A stretch of DNA of 5,726 nt from Lysobacterales bacterium (GTDB taxonomy: Bacteria > Pseudomonadota > Gammaproteobacteria > Xanthomonadales > Xanthomonadaceae). The notes under the pieces are model-generated. The model was not told where the DNA came from. It saw only the letters and a list, made by a program, of their open reading frames with translations, and made no database searches. The stretch covers positions 1 through 5,726 of the forward strand of contig JAATFS010000109.1 in the NCBI GenBank assembly GCA_015655035.1. Reading direction: 5' to 3'. Each line of letters begins with the position of its first letter. Position 1 is the stretch's first letter. The position numbers were made by a program, and so were the translations under genes. Shown here one piece after another: positions 1 through 5,217 of the stretch.

Positions 1-2091
1 CTGCTGCTGGGCAACCTGCGCGCGGCGTTGATCACGGCAGCGGTGATCCCGTTGGCAATGCTGTTCACGCTTACCGGGATGGTGCGTGGTGGCGTGTCCG
101 GCAACCTGATGAGCCTGGGTGCATTGGATTTTGGCTTGATCGTCGATGGTGCGGTGATCATCGTGGAGAACTGCCTGCGCCGCTTCGGCGAGGGGCAACA
201 GCGGTTGGGCCGGATGCTTACGCGCGAGGAGCGCTTCGATCTGACTGCGGTCGCCACCGCCGAAGTCATCCGCCCCAGCCTGTTCGGCGTTGGCATCATC
301 GCTGCGGTGTATCTGCCGGTGTTCGCGCTGAGCGGCATCGAGGGCAAGATGTTCCATCCGATGGCGATCACCGTGGTATTGGCCCTGACCGGCGCGATGC
401 TGCTGTCGCTGAGCTTCGTGCCGGCGGCGATTGCCTTGTCGCTCGGCGGCAAGGTGCAGGAGCAGGAAAACCGTGCGATGCGCTGGGCGCGCCTGCGTTA
501 TGCACCGTTGCTGGACGCGTCATTGCGACACGCCCGCTGGATTGGCGTCGGTGCGGTGGCGCTGGTGGTGGTGTGCGGGCTGTGGGCAACGCGGTTGGGC
601 AGCGAATTCATCCCCAACCTGGACGAGGGCGATGCGGCGCTGCATGCGCTGCGCATTCCCGGCACCAGCCTGGAGCAGTCGGTGCAAATGCAGGCCACGC
701 TGGAAAAGCGCATCAAGCAGTTCCCGGAGGTAGCGCATGTATTCGGCAAGATCGGCACCGCCGAGGTGGCGACCGATCCGATGCCGCCGTCGGTCGCCGA
801 TACGTTCGTGATCATGAAGCCGCGCGAGCAGTGGCCGGACCCACGCAAGTCGAAGGTAACGCTGTTGGCGGAAATAGAAGTCGCGGTCAAGCAATTGCCG
901 GGTAACAACTACGAGTTCACCCAACCGATCCAGATGCGCATGAACGAGCTGATTTCCGGCGTCCGTGCGGACGTGGCGATCAAGCTCTACGGCGATGATC
1001 TGGACACGCTGGTGGCGGTAGGCCGGCGCATCGAGGAAGTGGCCAGGACGGTGCCGGGCGCGGCCGATGTCGCGCTGGAGCAGGCCACCGGTCTGCCGAT
1101 GCTGGCGGTGGTACCCGACCGCGTCGCACTGGCCGGCTATGGACTCAATCCGGGCGTGGTGCAGGACACCGTCGCGGCCGCGATCGGTGGGCAGCAGGCG
1201 GGGCAGCTGTTCGAAGGCGACCGCCGCTTCGATATCGTCGTGCGCCTGCCGGAGGCCTTGCGCCAGGATCCGGCCGCGGTGGCCGATCTGCCGATTCCGT
1301 TGCGTGGCGATGGCGAACGTGGCGATGCCGACGAGTCCAGTCGCGAGCCCGGTTGGCGCAGCGGGGCGCCGATCAGCGTGCCGCTGCGCGAGGTCGCCAC
1401 CGTGCAGACCGTGGTGGGGCCGAACCAGATCAATCGCGAGGAGGGCAAGCGCCGCATCGTGGTCACCGCCAACGTGCGCGACCGCGACCTGGGAGGCTTC
1501 GTCGCCGAGTTGCAGCGTCGCGTCGAGATCGAGGTCGCGCTGCCGAGCGGATATTGGATCGGCTATGGCGGCACCTTCGAGCAGCTGATCTCGGCCGGGC
1601 AGCGCCTGGCGTGGGTGGTGCCGGCCACGCTGCTGTTGATCTTCGCGTTGTTGTACTGGTCGTTCGGTTCGTTGCGGGATGCGGCAATCGTGTTCAGCGG
1701 GGTGCCGCTGGCGCTGACGGGGGGCGTGGTGGCGCTGGCATTGCGTGGCATCCCGCTGTCGATCTCGGCGGGCGTGGGCTTCATCGCGCTGTCGGGGGTG
1801 GCGGTGCTGAATGGACTGGTGATGATCGCTTTCGTGCGGCGATTGCGCGAGCAGGGCATGCCGGTGGCGCAGGCGGTGCGCGAAGGGGCGCTTTCACGTT
1901 TGCGGCCGGTGTTGATGACGGCGCTGGTGGCGGCGTTGGGGTTCGTGCCGATGGCGTTCAATGTCGGTGCCGGTGCGGAGATGCAGCGGCCGCTGGCGAC
2001 CGTGGTGATCGGCGGAATCGTGTCTTCGACGTTGCTTACGTTGCTGGTGTTGCCGGTGCTTTATTGCTGGTTGCATCGGCGCGAGGCTTAG
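1..2091 (+). CDS. czcA: CzcA-type heavy-metal RND efflux pump, C-terminal part (5' end outside window)
   Basis: Inner-membrane proton/metal antiporter of the HME-RND family; with a periplasmic adaptor (CzcB) and outer-membrane channel (CzcC) it exports divalent cations such as Co, Zn, Cd or Ni. The frame is open from base 1, so the N-terminus lies outside. 696 residues are visible, against about 1,040 for the family. Visible residues begin at the end of TM2. TM3-TM7 occupy roughly 1-200, the second periplasmic porter/docking region 200-537 (starting GSEFIPNLDEGD), and TM8-TM12 538-690. The TM4 motif DFG-LIV-DGAV-IIV-EN (bases 127-171) fits the DFGx3DGAVx3EN signature of divalent-cation pumps and differs from the Cu/Ag (CusA) type. 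NELISGVRADVAIKLYG is also typical of the family. An unusually long hydrophilic loop lies at 1303-1371. No terminator is evident between its stop and the rpmB promoter. Family is certain; the exact metal is not readable from sequence. Confidence 0.93.
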   Translation: MLLGNLRAALITAAVIPLAMLFTLTGMVRGGVSGNLMSLGALDFGLIVDGAVIIVENCLRRFGEGQQRLGRMLTREERFDLTAVATAEVIRPSLFGVGIIAAVYLPVFALSGIEGKMFHPMAITVVLALTGAMLLSLSFVPAAIALSLGGKVQEQENRAMRWARLRYAPLLDASLRHARWIGVGAVALVVVCGLWATRLGSEFIPNLDEGDAALHALRIPGTSLEQSVQMQATLEKRIKQFPEVAHVFGKIGTAEVATDPMPPSVADTFVIMKPREQWPDPRKSKVTLLAEIEVAVKQLPGNNYEFTQPIQMRMNELISGVRADVAIKLYGDDLDTLVAVGRRIEEVARTVPGAADVALEQATGLPMLAVVPDRVALAGYGLNPGVVQDTVAAAIGGQQAGQLFEGDRRFDIVVRLPEALRQDPAAVADLPIPLRGDGERGDADESSREPGWRSGAPISVPLREVATVQTVVGPNQINREEGKRRIVVTANVRDRDLGGFVAELQRRVEIEVALPSGYWIGYGGTFEQLISAGQRLAWVVPATLLLIFALLYWSFGSLRDAAIVFSGVPLALTGGVVALALRGIPLSISAGVGFIALSGVAVLNGLVMIAFVRRLREQGMPVAQAVREGALSRLRPVLMTALVAALGFVPMAFNVGAGAEMQRPLATVVIGGIVSSTLLTLLVLPVLYCWLHRREA
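1303..1327 (+). repeat. 10-bp direct repeat, 15-bp period, inside czcA
   Basis: CGTGGCGATG occurs at 1303-1312 and again at 1318-1327. The 15-bp period keeps frame and gives the tandem peptide RGDGE-RGDAD in a hydrophilic periplasmic loop. It looks like a small in-frame duplication. Confidence 0.6.
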
Positions 2092-2128
2092 CGTTGCGTG
2101 TGCTGGCATTGGAGCTTGCGCTAAGTGC

Positions 2129-2157
2129 TTGCGGCACAAGGGAAAGCCGTGCATAAT
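2129..2157 (+). promoter_or_regulatory. sigma70-like promoter of rpmB-rpmG
   Basis: A -35 box TTGCGG (2129-2134) is separated by exactly 17 bp from a -10 box CATAAT (2152-2157), five of six matches to TATAAT. The expected start is near 2164, giving a leader of about 165 nt before rpmB. A 7-bp direct repeat GCTTGCG (2114-2120 and 2127-2133) overlaps the -35 box. The promoter lies only 38 bp past the czcA stop. Assigned by pattern only. Confidence 0.6.
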
Positions 2158-2170
2158 GCGCGGCTCGCTG

Positions 2171-2188
2171 TGCCCGGTTCGCCGGGCA
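2171..2188 (+). promoter_or_regulatory. Hairpin with UUCG loop near the 5' end of the rpmB leader
   Basis: TGCCCGG (2171-2177) and CCGGGCA (2182-2188) form a perfect 7-bp stem closed by a TTCG tetraloop. It starts about 7 nt after the predicted transcription start. No T-run follows, so it is not a simple terminator. It may stabilise the 5' end of the mRNA or act in leader control; the role is inferred. Confidence 0.5.
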
Positions 2189-2227
2189 GGCGGTGCGGAA
2201 GCGCGATCTCCGTCCCGGCCTTTTCTC
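2181..2227 (+). promoter_or_regulatory. Alternative leader stem followed by a short T-run (attenuator-like)
   Basis: GCCGGG (2181-2186) can pair with CCCGGC (2214-2219), and the second arm is followed by CTTTTCTC (2220-2227). Short inner helices are possible at 2191-2193/2210-2212 and 2195-2197/2202-2204. The first arm reuses bases of the 2171-2188 hairpin, so the two structures exclude each other. This layout resembles an attenuator, but the stem is short and the T-run is only four long. Confidence 0.25.
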
Positions 2228-2260
2228 AGCGTAAGTGATTGATTCCCAACGTCGCGTGGC

Positions 2261-2306
2261 GGTCTTATGGCTGCCGGGGCCGCCGTTTTCCTGGCTAAGG
2301 AAGACC
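2261..2306 (+). promoter_or_regulatory. Inverted repeat just upstream of the rpmB ribosome binding site
   Basis: GGTCTT (2261-2266) is complementary to AAGACC (2301-2306). A competing stem is GGCGG (2258-2262) with CCGCC (2280-2284), sharing GG at 2261-2262. The ribosome binding site GAGGTG (2319-2324) lies 12 nt beyond and remains unpaired in both. A possible translational control element or chance pairing in GC-rich DNA. Confidence 0.25.
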
Positions 2307-2328
2307 CAAACTTTTATCGAGGTGCGCA

Positions 2329-2565
2329 ATGTCCCGCGTATGCCAAGTTTCCGGCAAGCGCGTGCAGACGGGTAACAACGTCTCCCACGCCAACAACAAG
2401 ACCCGCCGTCGTTTCCTGCCTAACCTGCATGAGCGTCGTTTCTGGGTCGCCAGCGAAAACCGCTGGATCAAGCTGAAGGTTTCCGCGCATGCACTGCGCA
2501 CCATCGACAAGAACGGCATCGATTCCGTTCTGGCTGAGCTGCGTGCGCGCGGCGAAAAGGTCTGA
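2329..2565 (+). CDS. rpmB: 50S ribosomal protein L28
   Basis: A small basic protein of the large ribosomal subunit. The product is 78 residues, the same length as E. coli L28, and matches the family throughout: it begins MSRVCQVSGKR, has TGNNVSHANN near residues 14-23 and RRFLPNLHERRFW at 27-39, and ends GIDSVLAELRARGEKV. Only one cysteine (C5) is present, so this is the form without the zinc-binding cysteine pairs. The start is supported by GAGGTG at 2319-2324, 4 nt before ATG. It is first in a two-gene operon with rpmG, 13 nt downstream, the usual arrangement in Gammaproteobacteria. Expression is probably driven by the promoter at 2129-2157 through a long structured leader. Confidence 0.98.
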   Translation: MSRVCQVSGKRVQTGNNVSHANNKTRRRFLPNLHERRFWVASENRWIKLKVSAHALRTIDKNGIDSVLAELRARGEKV

Positions 2566-2578
2566 GGAGTAAACGATC

Positions 2579-2743
2579 ATGGCAGGTAAGCGCGACAAGA
2601 TCCGTCTGATTTCCTCGGCCAACACTGGCCATTTCTACACGACGGACAAGAACAAGAAGAACACCCCCGGCAAGATGGAGATCAAGAAGTACGATCCCGT
2701 CGTCCGTAAGCACGTGATCTACAAGGAAGGCAAGATCAAGTGA
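2579..2743 (+). CDS. rpmG: 50S ribosomal protein L33
   Basis: A large-subunit ribosomal protein located near the tRNA exit site. The product is 54 residues, close to the 55 of E. coli L33. Recognisable segments are MAGKRDKIRL at the start, SSANTGHFYTTDKNKKN at residues 12-28 and KYDPVVRKHVIYKEGKIK at the end. There are no cysteines, so this is the zinc-independent form. TGAGGAG at 2563-2569 combines the rpmB stop with the rpmG ribosome binding site, 9 nt before ATG, which suggests the two genes are translated together. The 2778-2807 hairpin follows 34 nt after the stop. Confidence 0.98.
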   Translation: MAGKRDKIRLISSANTGHFYTTDKNKKNTPGKMEIKKYDPVVRKHVIYKEGKIK

Positions 2744-2777
2744 TCGTCTGATCGCTTGAATCCGCTTCCCGGATCCA

Positions 2778-2807
2778 CACGAAACCCGCCGCGAGGCGGG
2801 TTTCGTG
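2778..2807 (+). terminator. Hairpin between convergent rpmG and fdhA, probable (bidirectional) terminator
   Basis: CACGAAACCCGCC (2778-2790) pairs perfectly with GGCGGGTTTCGTG (2795-2807), a 13-bp stem closed by a GCGA (GNRA) tetraloop. It lies 34 nt past the rpmG stop and 37 nt past the fdhA stop on the other strand, so it can serve both transcripts. The tail on the + strand (CTTCC) is a poor T-run and the - strand tail is not T-rich. Confidence 0.8.
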
Positions 2808-2844
2808 CTTCCAGCGCCCTGCCGAAGGGCCAGCCGCGCCGGGA

Positions 2845-4035
2845 TCAGGCCGCGTCGGCCAGATCGCCATTCGGGTCGAGTACGAATTTCTCGGCAACGC
2901 CTCGGTCGAAATCGGCATAGCCCTGGGCCGCATCTTCCAGTGGGATCACCTTGGCGTTGACGATGTCGGCGATCGGCAGGCGGCCGTGCAGGATCGCCTG
3001 CATCAGCTGGCGGTTGTAGCGCAGTACCGGCGTCTGCCCGGTGTGCAGCGACTGCGCCTTGGCCCAGCCCAGGCCGAAACGCAGCGACAGGCTGCCCTGT
3101 TTGGCGGCCTTGTCGGTCGCGCCAGGATCTTCGGTGACGTACAGCCCGGGAATGCCGATCTGGCCGGCGGCACGGGTGATTTCCATCATCTGGTTGAGCA
3201 CCACCGCAGGTTGCTCGCCGCCGGAATGCCCGCGCGCCTCGAAGCCGACCGCGTCGATCGCGCCGTCCACTTCCGGGGTGCCGGTAATCGCGGCGATCAG
3301 GTCGCCCAGGCGGTCACTGCCGTTGAGATCGACCGGTTCGAAACCGACCTTGCGCGCATGCGCCAGGCGCTCGGCATTGAAGTCGCCGACCATCACCACT
3401 GCCGCACCAAGGATGCGCGCCGACGCGGCGGCCGCCAGTCCGACCGGGCCGGCGCCGGCCACGTATACCACCGAGCCCACGCCGACCCCGGCCTTGATCG
3501 CGCCGTGGAAGCCGGTCGGCAGGATGTCCGAGAGCATGGTCAGGTCGCGGATGCGCTCCATGGCGCGGTCGCGGTCTGGGAACTTGAGCAGGTTGAAGTC
3601 CGCGTACGGCACCATCACGTAGCGCGATTGGCCGCCGATCCACCCACCCATGTCGACATAACCGTAGGCGCCGCCGGCGCGCGCGGGATTGACGGTCAGG
3701 CATACCCCGGTGTCGCCCTCGCGACAGGTGCGACAACGGCCGCAGGCGACGTTGAATGGTACCGACACAATGTCACCGATTTGAAGCTGCTCGACGTCGG
3801 CGCCCTTCTCGATCACTTCGCCGGTGATCTCGTGGCCCAGCACCAGCCCGGGGTCGGCGGTGGTGCGGCCGCGCACCATGTGCTGGTCCGAGCCGCAGAT
3901 ATTGGTGGTGATCACCCGCAAGATCACCGCATGCTCGATCTTGCGCCCATCCGGTGCCTGGAACTTGGGGTCGTCGATGTCGCGCACTTCCACCTTGCCG
4001 TCGCCGATGTACACCACTCCGCGGTTCTTGCTCAT
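2845..4035 (-). CDS. fdhA: Glutathione-independent formaldehyde dehydrogenase
   Basis: A cytoplasmic zinc-dependent medium-chain dehydrogenase that oxidises formaldehyde to formate with NAD+ (EC 1.2.1.46) without a glutathione adduct. The 396-residue product closely follows Pseudomonas putida FdhA (about 399). Catalytic zinc ligands line up as C47, H68 and D170, and structural zinc ligands as C98, C101, C104 and C112. The Rossmann loop GAGPVG is at 194-199, and D218 at the end of the next strand favours NAD+ over NADP+. ATG at 4035 is chosen because MSKNRGVVY matches the family N-terminus and GGAGGT lies 7 nt upstream. The frame stays open to 4122, but that extension resembles nothing in the family. 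It is downstream of ligI across a 271-bp gap, so it probably has its own promoter. Context suggests removal of formaldehyde from aromatic O-demethylation. A formaldehyde dismutase activity is possible, since the families overlap. Confidence 0.95.
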   Translation of the reverse strand: MSKNRGVVYIGDGKVEVRDIDDPKFQAPDGRKIEHAVILRVITTNICGSDQHMVRGRTTADPGLVLGHEITGEVIEKGADVEQLQIGDIVSVPFNVACGRCRTCREGDTGVCLTVNPARAGGAYGYVDMGGWIGGQSRYVMVPYADFNLLKFPDRDRAMERIRDLTMLSDILPTGFHGAIKAGVGVGSVVYVAGAGPVGLAAAASARILGAAVVMVGDFNAERLAHARKVGFEPVDLNGSDRLGDLIAAITGTPEVDGAIDAVGFEARGHSGGEQPAVVLNQMMEITRAAGQIGIPGLYVTEDPGATDKAAKQGSLSLRFGLGWAKAQSLHTGQTPVLRYNRQLMQAILHGRLPIADIVNAKVIPLEDAAQGYADFDRGVAEKFVLDPNGDLADAA

Positions 4036-4042
4036 AGCTGCT

Positions 4043-4048
4043 ACCTCC
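4043..4048 (-). promoter_or_regulatory. Strong ribosome binding site that fixes the fdhA start
   Basis: GGAGGT on the - strand lies 7 nt before the ATG at 4035. It is inside the open-frame extension running to 4122, so it favours the shorter protein. Confidence 0.85.
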
Positions 4049-4188
4049 AGTTGATGATGGCCGGCTCCGGCGGTTTCGGCTGGGGCAGGTCGGGCTTGTT
4101 TCCGCCACATCGCGGCAATCACCAGGCTGTCGTTCTGCCAAGCCGCGCTGCTGCAGCGACGGTCCGTGCGCTGCGGCTGCCTGTCCGA

Positions 4189-4258
4189 CCATACGTCGCC
4201 AAGGTTTAGCCTGGCGTCAACGGCATCGGAGCCACGTACACGCCATCCTTACGTATGG
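4189..4258. repeat. Inverted pair of CCATACGT, possible operator upstream of fdhA
   Basis: CCATACGT (4189-4196) is repeated in inverted orientation as ACGTATGG (4251-4258), with centres 62 bp apart. The left copy overlaps the candidate -10 box, and the candidate -35 box lies between the copies. The right copy contains the palindrome TACGTA and sits inside a smaller CGCCAT/ATGGCG inverted repeat (4241-4260). A regulator site is an inference. Confidence 0.3.
4191..4220 (-). promoter_or_regulatory. Candidate fdhA promoter
   Basis: On the - strand, TTGACG (4220-4215) is a five-of-six match to the -35 consensus. The best -10 I can place is ACGTAT (4196-4191) after an 18-bp spacer, which is weak. 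The start would be near 4184, leaving a leader of about 150 nt. A weak -10 next to a good -35 would suit an activated promoter. The rest of the 4036-4306 gap holds no gene that I can support. Confidence 0.3.
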
Positions 4259-4263
4259 CGGCG

Positions 4264-4287
4264 GCGCCCCTGTCGCAGCAGGGGCGC
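4264..4287 (-). terminator. Hairpin just after ligI, probable terminator
   Basis: GCGCCCCTG (4264-4272) and CAGGGGCGC (4279-4287) form a perfect 9-bp stem with a 6-nt loop, starting 19 nt past the ligI stop. No T-run follows on the - strand, so termination would be weak or the hairpin may protect the mRNA 3' end. A second, 6-bp hairpin follows at 4241-4260. Confidence 0.5.
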
Positions 4288-4306
4288 GCATCCACGCCGT
4301 CGCGTT

Positions 4307-5206
4307 TCACCAGTACAACCGCATCGGGTTGTCGACCAGCAGCTTGCGCTGCAGCTCAGCGCTCGGGGCGACGCGCGGGATGAAGTCCACCAGCGCGCCG
4401 TCGTCAGGCATGTGCTGCCGCATGTTCGGGTGCGGCCAGTCGGTGCCCCACAACACACGGTCGGGGAAGCGCTCGACCAGGTAGCGTGCGAACGGCACCA
4501 CGTCGCCGTAGCCAGGCGGTCCCAGTAGCGAGAGCCGCTCCGGGCAGCTGACCTTGCTGCAGATGTTCTCGTGCTCGTCCATCAGCCGCACCAAGCGCTG
4601 GAACTGCGGGCCGTCTACCGGCTGGGTCACGTCCGGCCGGCCCATGTGGTCCACCACCACCGTGGTGGGCAGCGAGGTGAAGAAGTCCCAGCGTTCGACC
4701 AGGTCGGCGGCCTCGAAATACACCACCACTTGCCAGCCAAGCGTGGCGATGCGTTCGATGATGCGGTGGTAATACGCATCCGGCTTGGGATCCACCAGTC
4801 GGCGCACGAAATTGAAGCGCACTCCACGCACGCCGGCTGCATGCAGGTCCTGCAGTTCGGCATCGGTGACGGTATCGCGTACGCTGGCGATGCCGCGGGC
4901 ACGTTCGCCGGCCGCGCGCAGCGCATCGATCAGCGCACGGTTGTCGGCGCCATGGCAGGTAGCCTGCACGATCACGTTGCGCTCGAAGCCCAGGAAGTCG
5001 CGCAGCGCGAACAAGCGCTCCTTGCCGGCATCGCATGGCGTGTACTTGCGCTCGGGGGCATACGGGAACCGGTCGCCTGGGCCGAACACGTGGCAATGCG
5101 CGTCCACCGCACCCGGCGGCGGCACGAAGCGCGGCTTGCTCGGTAGCGGATCGAAATCCAGCCAGTCGGCATCCTTCTGGAACGTCGCGGTCGTGGTCTC
5201 GCGCAT
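4307..5206 (-). CDS. ligI: 2-pyrone-4,6-dicarboxylate (PDC) lactonase
   Basis: A cytoplasmic amidohydrolase-superfamily enzyme (COG3618) that reversibly hydrolyses the lactone PDC to 4-oxalomesaconate (EC 3.1.1.57), a step in protocatechuate 4,5-cleavage and related gallate/syringate routes. The 299-residue product matches Sphingobium LigI along its length. The HxH of strand 1 is H37/H39 in VDAHCHVFG, followed by FLGFERNVIVQATCHG at 72-87, the substrate arginine region RGVRFNFVRR at 127-136, and VVDHMGRPDV with H187 and R190. R224 is in CPERL, and the general base D256 is in WGTDWPHPN. These line up with LigI H31, H33, H180 and D248. It ends NPMRLYW. ATG at 5206 overlaps the ligJ stop (TGATG); an in-frame GTG at 5209 sits too close to the ribosome binding site. 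LigJ, encoded upstream, uses its product. Other COG3618 lactonases are possible but fit less well. Confidence 0.93.
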   Translation of the reverse strand: MRETTTATFQKDADWLDFDPLPSKPRFVPPPGAVDAHCHVFGPGDRFPYAPERKYTPCDAGKERLFALRDFLGFERNVIVQATCHGADNRALIDALRAAGERARGIASVRDTVTDAELQDLHAAGVRGVRFNFVRRLVDPKPDAYYHRIIERIATLGWQVVVYFEAADLVERWDFFTSLPTTVVVDHMGRPDVTQPVDGPQFQRLVRLMDEHENICSKVSCPERLSLLGPPGYGDVVPFARYLVERFPDRVLWGTDWPHPNMRQHMPDDGALVDFIPRVAPSAELQRKLLVDNPMRLYW

Positions 5207-5217
5207 CACAGTCCCCT
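5206..5217 (-). promoter_or_regulatory. ligI ribosome binding site and TGATG coupling with ligJ
   Basis: On the - strand AGGGG (5217-5213) lies 6 nt before ATG at 5206, while the ligJ stop TGA (5208-5206) shares its last base with that ATG. This points to coupled translation and decides the start over the GTG three bases upstream. Confidence 0.75.

Noticed and set aside
1353..2156. 267-codon frame inside czcA on the same strand
   Set aside because: The overlapping CzcA frame carries the conserved transmembrane segments, while this one is Gly/Ala/Arg-rich low-complexity sequence.
2267..2476. Small open frame starting in the rpmB leader and running into rpmB
   Set aside because: It has no ribosome binding site and most of it is rpmB read in another frame.
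4036..4122. 29-residue N-terminal extension of fdhA
   Set aside because: The family N-terminus begins at MSKNRGVVY, and a strong GGAGGT lies within the extension 7 nt before that ATG.
2986..4209. 407-codon open frame on the + strand opposite fdhA
   Set aside because: It is antisense to a clearly conserved dehydrogenase; its translation shows no family pattern and it is explained by high-GC third positions.
5207..5209. GTG as the ligI start, one codon upstream of ATG
   Set aside because: It would leave only 3 nt after the AGGGG ribosome binding site; ATG at 5206 has better spacing and the usual TGATG overlap.
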